Below, piece by piece: positions 6,716-15,001 of a stretch of DNA of 34,027 nt; positions within the stretch are counted from its first letter, which is position 1; each line of letters starts with the position of its first letter. Position numbers and translations under genes: made by a program. Below the pieces are notes generated by a model. It was not told where the DNA came from. It saw nothing but the letters and a program-made list of their open reading frames with translations, and made no database searches. The stretch is from positions 1 to 34,027 of the forward strand of contig NZ_JAAKZF010000055.1 of NCBI RefSeq assembly GCF_011045125.1, read 5' to 3'. The stretch is from Allomesorhizobium camelthorni (GTDB lineage: Bacteria; Pseudomonadota; Alphaproteobacteria; Rhizobiales; Rhizobiaceae).

Positions 6716-7649
6716 TGGCAAGGCTGGCGCAAGGAAGGGCGGGCGCCCGAGCGCGAGCCTCTATCAGGAGATCACCGACCGCATCATTGCCGAACTGGAG
6801 CGCGGCACCGTGCCGTGGGTCAAGCCGTGGGGCAGGGCGAAGGCTGACCTTGGACTGCCGAAGAATGCGGCCACCGGGCGCTTCTATTCCGGCATCAATA
6901 TCCTGATCCTGTGGGGCGCGGTCATCGAGCGCGGTTACCCCAGCCAGAACTGGCTGACCTTCCGGCAGGCGCTTTCCCTCGGCGGCAATGTCAGGAAGGG
7001 CGAGCGCGGCACGACCATCGTGCATGCCGACCGCTTCATCCCGAAAGACGAGAAGGAGCGCGCCAAGGCCGAGGGCGACGAACCGCAGGCCGTGCCCTAT
7101 TTGAAGCGCTTCACCGTCTTCAACGTCGCGCAATGCGACGGCCTGCCGGAGCACCTCCATACCGCCGCCGGGCCGCTGCCCGAGCGCGAGATCATCCCGC
7201 AGGCCGATGCGCTCATTCGCTCAAGCGGCGCGGATTTCCGGATCGGCGGCGATCGCGCTTTTTACATGCCGAGCGGCGACTACATCCAAGTGCCGCCGCA
7301 GCCGGCTTTCTTTCACCAGATCGACTATTACCGCACCTGCTTTCACGAGCTTGGCCACTGGACCGGACACCCGAGCCGGCTTGCCCGTGACCTCTCCGGC
7401 TCCTTCGGCTCCAAGGCCTATGCCCGCGAGGAACTGGTCGCCGAGATCGCCGCAGCCTTTGTCTGCTCCGCGCTCGGCATCGAGCCGACCGTGCGCCATG
7501 CCGATTACATCGGCTCATGGCTGAAGGTTTTGCGCGAGGACAATCGCGCCATCTTCCGCGCCGCCAGCCACGCCTCGAAGGCCGCCGATTTCCTGCTTGG
7601 CCGTAACGCCAATGCCGAAGGCACGGTCCCTGAGGAGATCGCGGCATGA
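6687..7649 (+). CDS. ardC: ArdC-like antirestriction protein (ssDNA-binding domain plus zincin)
   Basis: A 320-residue two-domain protein. Residues ~20-150 form the ArdC N-terminal DNA-binding domain (SLYQEITDRIIAELERG, VPWVKPWG, GRFYSGINILILW, NWLTFRQA, VRKGERGTTIVH). The C-terminal half is the polyvalent-protein metallopeptidase-like domain with a zinc motif in CFHELGHWTGH and a downstream EELVAEIAAAFVCSALGI. ArdC proteins shield incoming single-stranded DNA and counter restriction during conjugation. The ATG at 6687 is chosen because GGAGGA lies 6 bases upstream. A longer GTG frame from 6657 adds only leader sequence. It is the first gene of a block with a 67-residue protein (ATGA overlap) and DUF2958. 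Confidence 0.9.
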   Translation: MHATDKRSARGKAGARKGGRPSASLYQEITDRIIAELERGTVPWVKPWGRAKADLGLPKNAATGRFYSGINILILWGAVIERGYPSQNWLTFRQALSLGGNVRKGERGTTIVHADRFIPKDEKERAKAEGDEPQAVPYLKRFTVFNVAQCDGLPEHLHTAAGPLPEREIIPQADALIRSSGADFRIGGDRAFYMPSGDYIQVPPQPAFFHQIDYYRTCFHELGHWTGHPSRLARDLSGSFGSKAYAREELVAEIAAAFVCSALGIEPTVRHADYIGSWLKVLREDNRAIFRAASHASKAADFLLGRNANAEGTVPEEIAA

Positions 7650-7849
7650 GCTCGCGCGATCCCCGAACACTGCAGACCGAGGCGACGCTGGAAGGCGAGC
7701 AGACGCTCATTCCTGGTGTGTGCCCGATCACCGTGTGCGACCGGCTCGTCCTTCGGATGGGCACGCCCTTGCGCCCGCGCGCGGCGCAGAAGCCACTCGA
7801 CATCGGGCTCTTTGATGGCGCCGCGCGCAACCAATTCGACCTGTTCTGA
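7646..7849 (+). CDS. Small conserved ICE protein downstream of ardC
   Basis: A 67-residue protein whose ATG overlaps the ardC TGA, so it is translationally coupled. The centre reads LIPGVCPITVCDRLVLRMGTP and the end is KPLDIGLFDGAARNQFDLF. A short protein with a C-terminal LFD-x4-Q-DLF tail commonly follows ardC in alphaproteobacterial ICEs and plasmids. The Q-x-DLF ending resembles sliding-clamp-binding peptides, but this is only a resemblance. No function is known. Confidence 0.72.
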   Translation: MSSRDPRTLQTEATLEGEQTLIPGVCPITVCDRLVLRMGTPLRPRAAQKPLDIGLFDGAARNQFDLF

Positions 7850-7863
7850 CGAGGAGTTTTGCC

Positions 7864-8283
7864 ATGATCCTGATCACCGATGAACTGTGCGCCCGGCTTC
7901 TCGCCAACGGCGCTACGGAAACCGAAACCGACCATGTTCCGGTCGTGAAACTGTTCGATCCGACCGGGCCGGCGACCTGGCTTCTGACCGAACTCGACGA
8001 CGACGGCGACACGCTTTTCGGCCTTTGCGACCTCGGTTTCGGTTTTCCCGAACTCGGAAGCGTCAGCCTTGCCGAGCTTGAAAGCGTCAAGGGGCGGCTT
8101 GGCCTCGGCATCGAGCGCGACGTCCATTTCGAGGCGAAGTTTCCGCTCTCCGTCTACGCCGAGGCAGCGAGCAGCGCCGGCCACATCACTGAAGACGAGC
8201 GGCTTCTGCGACAGGCAGCAGACGCCCATTCAAGAGCCCATTGCGAGCTTCCGCCCGACACGGCGGCACCAGCGCGTCGATAG
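7864..8283 (+). CDS. DUF2958 domain protein
   Basis: A 139-residue protein starting MILITDELCARLLANG after an AGGAG site. It contains VPVVKLFDPTGPATWLLTEL, GDTLFGLCDLGFGFPELGSVSL and LGIERDVHF, the standard DUF2958 pattern (an intact single domain over residues 1-105). DUF2958 proteins accompany ArdC and ParB-like genes in conjugative elements and are presumed to act in DNA transfer or establishment. The mechanism is unknown. The C-terminal ~30 residues are variable. It lies 14 bases after the preceding gene and 75 before the ParB-like pseudogene. Confidence 0.87.
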   Translation: MILITDELCARLLANGATETETDHVPVVKLFDPTGPATWLLTELDDDGDTLFGLCDLGFGFPELGSVSLAELESVKGRLGLGIERDVHFEAKFPLSVYAEAASSAGHITEDERLLRQAADAHSRAHCELPPDTAAPARR

Positions 8284-8358
8284 GCGCAAAAACCGTCCCG
8301 CCGCGTCGGCCTGCAGCCTCTGCGGCGGGAACCCCACGCGAAACGAAGGAGAGTAACG

Positions 8359-10065
8359 ATGCAGCTTGCCCACATTCCACTCGACCGGCCGAACATTTCC
8401 GCCGTCAACATGCGTCATGCGAAACGCGCCCCGGACATTTCCGACCTCCTGCCCCCCGTCCGTGCGCGCGGCGTCCTTGTGCCGCTCCTGGTGCGGCCAA
8501 ACGGATCGCCTGAACACTTCGAAATTGTTGCCGGACGCAGGCGCTATTTCGCGGCGAAGTTTGTCGCCGACGAGCGCGGCGAGGCCGATCCCCTGCCATG
8601 CACGATCATGGAGGACGGCGACAACGCCGATGCGCTCGAAGCCTCGCTGATCGAGAACATCGCCCGTCTCGATCCCGACGAGGTATCGCAATGGGAGACG
8701 TTTTCGCGGCTGATCAAGCAGGGCCGCACCATTGCCGACATCGCCGCAACCTTCGGCCTCACCGAGCTTCTGGTCAAACGCGTTCTGGCGGTTGGTGACC
8801 TGTTGCCGAAAATCCGCGGGGCCTATCGGCGCGACGAGATCGACGCCGAGACTGCGCGCTATCTCACCATGGCCTCGAAGTCACAGCAGAAGGACTGGCT
8901 GGAGCTGTTGCCGACCCCGAGCAATACGCGCCGCGCGGCTTCCAGTTGAAGCAATGGCTGTTCGGCGACCAGTCGATTTCCACCAAGGTGGCGCCTTTTT
9001 TGCCATGGAGGACTATTCCCGGCCTGATCGTCTCCGACCTGTTCGGCGAGGACAGCTATTTCGCCGACGCCGACCTGTTCTGGCAAAAGCAGAACGCGGC
9101 GATCGCCGCCTCCTACTGGAAGCGGGCTGGTGCGAAGTGGTCGTGCTGGAATCGGGTCAGCATTTCCATTCATGGGACCACGAAAAGACACCAAAGAAGA
9201 AGGGCGGCAAGGTCTTCATCACCGTCTCGCATCGCGGCGAGGTCGAGTGCCACAAAGGCTGGCTGTCGCGCAAGGAAGCCCGCCGCGCCCGCGCAAAAGA
9301 CGAGGGCGAAAAAGCCGACACACCCGCCAAGCCGTCGCGGCCGGAGCTTGCAGAACTATGTAGAATCTGCATCGCCATGCCGCCGTGCGCGCGGCCATGC
9401 TCGACCACCGGGCGTCGCGCTGCGCCTGATGGTGGCGCATGTCATCACCGGTTCCGCCCTGTGGCAGGTGCGCCCAGACCCGCAGCGCGCCGCCAATGAG
9501 ACTGTTGCCGCGAGCCTTGCCGGCTGCAAGGCTCAAGCCGTATTCGCCGAGATACTGCACGAGGTTTTGGGCCTGTTGGGCGCGCCGGACAAGGACGGCA
9601 CCATCGCCGGCGGCATTGGCGACGACTATGCCACGGCGCTTCTTCGGCCTTTTGCTGGCGCTGTCCGACGCCGATGTGATGCGCGTTCTGACCATCGTCA
9701 TGGCCGAGACGCTTGCAGCCGGCAGCGCCGTCACCGAGGCGCTCGGCAACCATCTGAATGTCGATATTGGCGCGTACTGGCAGCCGGACGATGCCTTCTT
9801 CGATCTCCTGCGCGACAGGGAAATCGCCAATCTGATACTCGCCGATGTGGCCGGCAAGCATGTCGCCGACGGCAATGTTTCGGAGAAGGTGAAGACGCAA
9901 AAGAAGATCATCCGCGATTGCCTGGCGGGCGAGAACGGCCGCCAGAAAATCGACAACTGGCTGCCGCGCTGGATGAAATTCCCGGTCGAAAGCTACACCA
10001 ATCGCGGCGGCTTCCGAACCGCCGATCAGTGGGCCAAGGTGCGGTCGCTGCTCGTCTCGGAATGA
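8359..10065 (+). pseudogene. ParB-like nuclease-domain protein, broken by multiple frameshifts
   Basis: Residues of a ~570-residue ICE-type ParB protein are present in order but scattered over three frames. The N-terminal part (8359 to ~8900) is intact: LDRPNISAVNMRHAKRAP, IVAGRRRYFAAK, LIENIARLDPDE and the helix-turn-helix IADIAATFGLTELLVKRVL. A lost base near 8902 shifts to the frame with GFQLKQWLFGDQ and GEDSYFADADLFWQ. A lesion near 9100-9120 shifts to the frame with CEVVVLESGQHFHSW and GKVFITVSHRGEVECH. Paired indels lie near 9360 and 9407. A further shift near 9640 leads to the final frame, which ends GGFRTADQWAKVRSLLVSE. Extra small slips occur near 9000-9015. At least five indels rule out simple programmed shifting. 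If translated, only the N-terminal ParB/HTH domains (196 residues) would be made. Confidence 0.85.
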
Positions 10066-10079
10066 GCCCGTCACGCCGG

Positions 10080-10104
10080 GCGGCGGCTTGTCGATAGCCG
10101 CCGC
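10080..10104 (+). terminator. GC-rich hairpin after the ParB-like gene
   Basis: GCGGCGGCT-TGTCGAT-AGCCGCCGC is a perfect 9-bp stem with a 7-base loop, 14 bases after the ParB-like stop. There is no run of T after it, so it may be a Rho-assisted or processing hairpin rather than a classical intrinsic terminator. Confidence 0.45.
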
Positions 10105-10602
10105 TTGGCGCCTCTCCGGGGCCGCGCCGGCTGCACGTTGGCCGACCTTGCACCTCGTTTCGCGCGACAAATCCAGCCGCCAAACTCGCCGCTGTCAGCG
10201 CTCGGTCACCACGCAGGCATGCCTGCTTGGGCGGCGCAGGCGCATGGGCAATTTGTCGATCCGGCACTGCGTCTGAGCGCGCTTACCCGGCCGCCGGCAC
10301 GCCGTCTGCTTGTTGCGTCCTTCGCGATCTCGCGACCTATCTCCATGCGTCTTTTAGGACCATTTCCCTGCGGCTGGCTTGTCGACCTATGGGCGGCTCC
10401 GGCCCGCCCGAAACCCTCGCCACCAGCTTTTTTCCCCGCCGCCTGCGGCGGCTTCCTCGCGCCGCTTTGCTTCAAAAAAAGCTGCCGCTCGGGTCCTTCG
10501 CTGCCGCTGCGGCCCTGCCGGGTTCGGGCGGTCCGGACGCGCCCATCACGGTCCGCCATCGCAGGGGAATGGTCCCCGGCGACAGCAAAAAGGAGACTTC
10601 AA
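10105..10602 (+). promoter_or_regulatory. ~500-bp non-coding leader of DUF736 with a large stem-loop
   Basis: No convincing gene lies here, although one frame is open through into DUF736. At 10424-10484 an outer stem of 10 bp (CAGCTTTTTT pairing with AAAAAAGCTG) encloses an inner perfect hairpin (GCCGCC-TGC-GGCGGC, 10438-10452). The following GC-rich stretch ends in AAAAAGGAG just before the DUF736 ATG. The length and nested structure suggest a regulated 5' UTR or a small RNA. Function is unknown. Confidence 0.5.
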
Positions 10603-10926
10603 ATGACCGCGATCGGTTACGTCACCAAGCAGGAAAACGGCGGCTACAAGGGCCAGCTCAAGACGCTCAGCGTCCGCGCCGACATCGACATCGTGCCCAA
10701 TCAGGCCAAGAGCGCCGACAACCATCCGGACTTCCGGGTGCTGACGCAAGGGGTCGAAGTGGGTGCCGGCTGGATCCGCACCGGCGAGACCTCCGGCAAG
10801 GACTATGTGAGCCTGTCGATCGCCGCCCCCGAGTTCGGTCCGCGCAAGCTTTACGCCAATCTCGGCCGCGCTGCCGGCCAGGATGATGACGACACCTACG
10901 CCATCATCTGGAACCCGGTCGACTGA
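10603..10926 (+). CDS. DUF736 family protein
   Basis: A 107-residue protein with the complete DUF736 pattern: IGYVTKQENGGYKGQLKTLS at the N-terminus, then NHPDFRVLTQGVEVGAGWIR, YVSLSIAAPEFGPRKLYANL and an acidic end with YAIIWNPVD. The start at ATG 10603 follows AGGAG by 8 bases. DUF736 genes are abundant, highly expressed orphans in alphaproteobacterial ICEs and plasmids, usually beside ParB/ArdC genes. Their fold suggests nucleic-acid or protein binding, but no activity is established. A strong hairpin directly downstream ends the unit. Confidence 0.92.
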   Translation: MTAIGYVTKQENGGYKGQLKTLSVRADIDIVPNQAKSADNHPDFRVLTQGVEVGAGWIRTGETSGKDYVSLSIAAPEFGPRKLYANLGRAAGQDDDDTYAIIWNPVD

Positions 10927-10938
10927 TCGGCCGAACTC

Positions 10939-10968
10939 GAGCCCCGCGCCGCAACCGGCGCGGGGCTC
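10939..10968 (+). terminator. Strong hairpin terminator after DUF736
   Basis: GAGCCCCGCGCCG-CAAC-CGGCGCGGGGCTC is a perfect 13-bp stem with a 4-base loop, 12 bases after the DUF736 stop. It is followed only by TT, so the U-tract is poor, but stem stability makes termination likely. It insulates the downstream rdfS operon. Confidence 0.8.
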
Positions 10969-11093
10969 TTGCACTGCGATGCAGGTCCGCCCGAAGGGCG
11001 GCGAAAACTCTCCCCCGACTCTTCGCCCGTCCCGGAAACGACCTCGCTCGCCGATCCTCGCCGTCGCTTCTCCTGAGCGACACGAGGACCATC

Positions 11094-11363
11094 ATGGACG
11101 ACGAAAACGAGCGCGCGGCCCGCGCCAAGAAGGGCAGTCCGTTTCTCAACACCGCGCAGGCGGCCTTCTATATCGGCCTCTCCCAGCGCACCCTGGAAAA
11201 GATGCGGCTCGCCGGCGGCGGCCCGAAATACCGCAAGCACGGCCGCTATGTCCGCTACCACATCGATGAGCTCGACGACTGGTCGAAAGGCCGCTCGCAG
11301 CACTCCAAATCCGAGGACGATAAGGGCAGTTCCGGCTCTGACGGTGACGGGGGCCGGTCATGA
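11094..11363 (+). CDS. rdfS: Excisionase-like helix-turn-helix protein, RdfS-like
   Basis: An 89-residue protein. The core FLNTAQAAFYIGLSQRTLEKM, then GPKYRKHGRYVRYHIDELDDW, is a MerR/excisionase-type winged helix-turn-helix. The charged C-terminus (SKSEDDKGSSGSDG) is probably disordered. Size, fold and the order rdfS-traF-transglycosylase-rlxS match RdfS of R7A-type ICEs, the recombination directionality factor that drives excision and also helps switch on transfer genes. The stop overlaps the traF ATG. FseA is expected to act on the promoter in the 125-base gap after the DUF736 terminator, but no site is evident by eye. Confidence 0.8.
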   Translation: MDDENERAARAKKGSPFLNTAQAAFYIGLSQRTLEKMRLAGGGPKYRKHGRYVRYHIDELDDWSKGRSQHSKSEDDKGSSGSDGDGGRS

Positions 11364-11908
11364 GCGGGCGGCCTTTCATTCATCTGATCGGCAGCCGGCT
11401 GAAACGCTTTCGGGCACGCCGGACCATCGCTGTTGCCACTCTCGGCCTTGGCCTGATCGGCTTTACGGTGCTAGCCAAACCGTCACCCTGGCTGGTCTGG
11501 AATGCCTCGGCGAGCGCGCCGGTCGGTCTCTACCGGGTCGGTTTCGCGGCGCCAGCACGCGGCGATCTGGTGCTCGTCCGCCCGCCGGAAGCGGTCGCCG
11601 AACTCGCCGAAAAACGCGGCTATCTGCCCCCCAATGTGCCGCTGGTGAAGCGCCTTGCCGCGCTGTCCGGCGAGCATGTCTGCGCCTTCAATGAGGCCAT
11701 CATCATCGGCGGCGAGATTGTCGCCCGCCGCCTCGAGACCGACGCCCAAGGCCGGCCACTGCCATGGTGGAACGGCTGCCGAAGGCTTGGCCGTGACGAG
11801 GTTTTCCTGCTCGGCGGCGAGGCAACCGGCTCCTTCGACAGCCGGTATTTCGGGCCGGTCCCGCTCGCAAGTGTCATCGGGAGGCTCGTGCCGCTATGGA
11901 CCGAGTGA
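11360..11908 (+). CDS. traF: TraF-like S26 peptidase, conjugal pilin maturation
   Basis: A 182-residue membrane peptidase. An N-terminal TM helix (residues ~22-40) precedes the S26 catalytic serine in SASAPVGLY (S52) and the general-base lysine in PLVKRLAAL (K97). The family box GSFDSRYFGPV lies near residue 160. TraF-type peptidases process and cyclise TrbC pilin at the inner membrane, and trbC is encoded later in the same window. The ATG overlaps rdfS (ATGA) and the 3' end overlaps the transglycosylase start by 13 bases, so the three genes form one operon. Confidence 0.92.
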   Translation: MSGRPFIHLIGSRLKRFRARRTIAVATLGLGLIGFTVLAKPSPWLVWNASASAPVGLYRVGFAAPARGDLVLVRPPEAVAELAEKRGYLPPNVPLVKRLAALSGEHVCAFNEAIIIGGEIVARRLETDAQGRPLPWWNGCRRLGRDEVFLLGGEATGSFDSRYFGPVPLASVIGRLVPLWTE

Positions 11909-12579
11909 CCCTCCTGATGCTGGGCATGATCACGATAGCCCCTTGCGCCTGTTCCGCCTCGACCGGCGCTGAGCCGGCCGCCATTTCCCGTGAACCGCAG
12001 CTTCGACGATGGCAGGCGTTCGTATCGGAAGCAAGCGGGCGTTTCGGCATTCCCGAAGGCTGGATTTACGCTGTCATGGACGCCGAGAGCAATGGCGAGA
12101 CCATGCTCGAGGGCCGGCCCATCAAATCCCACGCCGGCGCAATGGGCCTCATGCAAGTGATGCCTGGCACCTGGCGGGACATGCGTTTCGAGCACGGTCT
12201 GGGCGCCGATCCGCACGTTCCGCGCGACAATATTCTGGCCGGAACAGCCTATCTGCGCGCAATGTATGACCGCTTCGGATTCCCCGGCCTGTTCGCCGCC
12301 TACAATGCGGGACCGGGCCGATACGAGGAGCATCTGCAAAAGGGCAGACCGCTCCCGAAGGAGACGCTTTCCTACATAAAGGCGCTCGAAGAGGCGGGGA
12401 TTTCGGCCGCTGACATGAACGCGTTCACGGGCGAATCCGACGCCCCGAAGCGGCGAAACGCCCCGTCCGGAAGCTCTCTGTTCTTCCTTCGGGACGGCGT
12501 TCGCGCCGGTAAAACGGACGGCGATCTCTTCGTGCCGCTGGCGACGGATCGCGCTCGGCCGAAGAAGCGGGATCGCTAG
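11896..12579 (+). CDS. Lytic transglycosylase, SLT family (conjugal)
   Basis: A 227-residue exported muramidase. The hydrophobic N-terminus ends in APCACSAS, so a signal or lipoprotein signal is likely. The SLT domain has the catalytic Glu in MDAESNGE (E64), then AGAMGLMQVMPGTW and FAAYNAGPGRYEE, all canonical. The last ~75 residues are basic and low-complexity. It opens peptidoglycan locally for assembly of the mating channel. In R7A-type ICEs it corresponds to Msi107, between traF and rlxS, as here. Confidence 0.92.
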   Translation: MDRVTLLMLGMITIAPCACSASTGAEPAAISREPQLRRWQAFVSEASGRFGIPEGWIYAVMDAESNGETMLEGRPIKSHAGAMGLMQVMPGTWRDMRFEHGLGADPHVPRDNILAGTAYLRAMYDRFGFPGLFAAYNAGPGRYEEHLQKGRPLPKETLSYIKALEEAGISAADMNAFTGESDAPKRRNAPSGSSLFFLRDGVRAGKTDGDLFVPLATDRARPKKRDR

Positions 12580-12752
12580 CGATGTGTGGGGGAGCCGGGG
12601 GAGGGGTGGTGGCGTAAGGCAAGATAAAGGCACCGCCTCCACGAAGCGGTTAAGTTGCTGTCTGCACATCGTTTTTCCCGGAGGCTGCTTGCACGCGCCA
12701 GAGCCTAGAGCGCGCAACCCACTGATCCTGTTGCGATAATCCGGAGGCTGGC
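12580..12752. other. Candidate origin of transfer (oriT)
   Basis: This 173-bp gap lies between the transglycosylase and the relaxase. It contains GGCAAGATA at 12618-12626, whose complement TATCTTG-CC differs by one base from the RP4-type nic core TATCCTG-CC. That would place a nick on the minus strand between 12620 and 12619. A hairpin (ACCGC 12632-12636 with GCGGT 12646-12650) lies next to it. A second, weaker core-like ATCCTG occurs on the plus strand near 12725. OriTs usually sit beside the relaxase gene. The nic assignment is inference. Confidence 0.5.
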
Positions 12753-14723
12753 GTGAAGGATGACGAGTTCAGGCCGAAGCTCGGCAAAATCCGGTCGGGT
12801 GGCTCGAAAGCCGGCAAGCGCTACGCCAACCAGCTTTTGGCGGCGATCAATCGGGCCGGCGGTACGCATCCGCGTGGCGGCCGCTTCACCGGAAGCCGGA
12901 CGGGGCGCGGCGGCGCGGCGGCCGCGCTGCTCAGATCGCGGGACCGCTATGCAGCCTTCCGGCAACGCCGGGTGATGGTCAAGGCGCGTTTCGTCAGGCT
13001 GTCTGGCAAGGGTGTGGACGGGGCCCGCGCCCATCTGCGCTACATCCAGCGCGACGGTGTCACGCGGGAAGGGGAGCCAGGCGAACTCTACAGCGCCGAG
13101 AAGGATCGCGTGGACGGCAGGGAATTTGTCGGTCGGGCCGACGGCGACCGCCACCAGTTCCGCTTCATCGTCGCGCCGGAAGACGGCATCCAGTATGACG
13201 ACCTCAGGCCGCTGACCCGGAGCCTCATGGCGCAGATGGAAGAAGATCTCGGCACCAAGCTCGACTGGGTCGCCGTTGATCATTTCAACACCGGTCACCC
13301 GCACACCCACATCATCGTCCGCGGCAAGGATGACCGCGGCGAGAATCTCGTCATCGCCCGCGAGTACATCTCGTCTGGCATCCGCGAGCGGGCGGCCGAG
13401 CTGGTCAGCCTCGACCTCGGCCCCCGCACCGACCGTGAGATCGAGCTTCGCCTGCGCCGGGAGATGGAACAGGAACGCTTCACCAGCATAGACCGGCAGC
13501 TGCTGCGCATGCGCGAGGATGATGGCTCTGTTTCGCCGGCGGATCGCGACGCGTTTCGTCAGACGCTGCACCAGGGCCGCCTGCGCAAGCTGGAGCGCAT
13601 GGGTCTCGCCGAGGAGACCGGTCCGGGCCGCTGGCGCCTGAACGATGATCTCGAGCCCACGCTGCGCCGCATGGGCGAGCACGGCGACATCATCAAGACC
13701 ATGCACCGCGAGCTGACCGGCAAGGGGCTCGTCCGCAGTGCCGCCGACTGCGTCATCCACGATCGATCTGGCGAGCCAGCCCAACCTGTCGTCGGCCGCA
13801 TCGTCGCGCGCGGACTCGCCGATGAGATCAAGGACCGGCATTATCTCATCGTCGACGGCGTGGATGGCAGAACCCGCTACATCGATATCGGCAGGGGCGA
13901 GGCGACGGAACCGACGCCGGACGGCTGCATCGTACGGGTCACGCCAAGCAATGCCGAACCCAGGCAGGTTGACCGCACCGTCGTTGAGATCGCTGCCGCC
14001 AATGACGGGCGCTACAACATTGACACCCATCTGAAGCATGACCCGTCCGCCACGGAAGGCTTCGCCGAAACCCATGTCCGTCGGCTGGAGGCAATCCGCC
14101 GCGCGACCAACGGCGTGGAGCGCGAGCCGGACGGCACCTGGATCATCACACCGGATCATCTCGAGCGTGTCGCCGAATACGAACGTCAGCGTGCCAAAGC
14201 TGTGCCCGTCACGGTCGACAAGCTCTCTTCATTGAAGCTGGAGAGCCAAGTCGGTTTCGACGGCGCCACCTGGATCGATCGCGAGCTGGTTTCCGACAAA
14301 CCAGAGCCCTTGCAGGATTCGGGCTTTGGACGCGACGTGCGAGAGGCACAGGCCCGTCGGCGGCAGTGGCTGATTGCAGAAGGGCTCGCGCGTGAAGAGC
14401 AGGATCGGATCCTCTACCGCGCAAACATGCTGGCGGTTCTGCGCCAGCGCGAGCTGATCCGTGTTGCCGGCCAGCTCGCGGAAGAACTCAGTCTGTCCTA
14501 TGCCGAAGCGCGGCCCGGAGACCGGGTGAAGGGCACGCTCCGCCGCTCGGTCGAGCTCGCCAGTGGCAAATACGCCGTCATCCAGAAATCGCGCGAGTTT
14601 ACGCTGGTCCCGTGGCGGCCGGTGCTCGACCGGCATATTGGTAACCAGGTGACCGGCGTTATGCGCGAGGAGGGGATTTCCTGGACGATCGGGCGGCAGA
14701 GAAGCGGACCCAGCGTTTCGTGA
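12753..14723 (+). CDS. rlxS: Relaxase, VirD2-like nuclease with DUF3363, RlxS-like
   Basis: A 656-residue relaxase starting at a GTG with GGAGG upstream. The N-terminal ~300 residues hold the nuclease: AHLRYIQRDGV near residue 90, then DHFNTGHPHTHIIVRG with H177 and the H182/H184/H186 metal triad, and IREYIS-like and IRERAAEL segments. The rest is DUF3363, ending in VTGVMREEGISWTIGRQRSG. It nicks oriT, stays covalently bound to the 5' end and is delivered through TraG. The preceding gap contains the candidate nic site. In related ICEs traG usually follows closely, whereas here nearly 9 kb of cargo intervenes. The 278 bases after the stop, up to 15001, show no gene. Confidence 0.93.
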   Translation: MKDDEFRPKLGKIRSGGSKAGKRYANQLLAAINRAGGTHPRGGRFTGSRTGRGGAAAALLRSRDRYAAFRQRRVMVKARFVRLSGKGVDGARAHLRYIQRDGVTREGEPGELYSAEKDRVDGREFVGRADGDRHQFRFIVAPEDGIQYDDLRPLTRSLMAQMEEDLGTKLDWVAVDHFNTGHPHTHIIVRGKDDRGENLVIAREYISSGIRERAAELVSLDLGPRTDREIELRLRREMEQERFTSIDRQLLRMREDDGSVSPADRDAFRQTLHQGRLRKLERMGLAEETGPGRWRLNDDLEPTLRRMGEHGDIIKTMHRELTGKGLVRSAADCVIHDRSGEPAQPVVGRIVARGLADEIKDRHYLIVDGVDGRTRYIDIGRGEATEPTPDGCIVRVTPSNAEPRQVDRTVVEIAAANDGRYNIDTHLKHDPSATEGFAETHVRRLEAIRRATNGVEREPDGTWIITPDHLERVAEYERQRAKAVPVTVDKLSSLKLESQVGFDGATWIDRELVSDKPEPLQDSGFGRDVREAQARRRQWLIAEGLAREEQDRILYRANMLAVLRQRELIRVAGQLAEELSLSYAEARPGDRVKGTLRRSVELASGKYAVIQKSREFTLVPWRPVLDRHIGNQVTGVMREEGISWTIGRQRSGPSVS

Positions 14724-15001
14724 TGACGGTCGTAGGGCGCTCTGCTTAGAGGGACATTCTGAGGCAGATCTCGCATATTCGTCATTGGACGGCCGCAATG
14801 CGCCCAGTTCCCAACGTTCAGCGGTGCCATCCGCCACCCGGAAAGCTGCCGTCCATTCGTGTTTCCGAGAGCGGTCTGGAGACTTGAACCTCGTGTAAGC
14901 GGTGAGGCTGGCGCGAAAGAATTTCGGGGTGTATGCCGGGTTGGAGTGGAGTTTGCGGGCTTAGGTTCGACGGCATTCGGCCGCCTTGGTAAACGTACAA
15001 G

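Noticed and set aside
13295-13831. Long minus-strand frames across rlxS
   Set aside because: Typical shadow frames in GC-rich coding DNA; composition is Arg/Ser/Pro-rich with no motifs.
14724-15001. Possible att site or IS end at the left edge of the cargo
   Set aside because: No direct repeat with 23354-23693, no inverted repeat pair and no integrase or transposase gene were found in the cargo.
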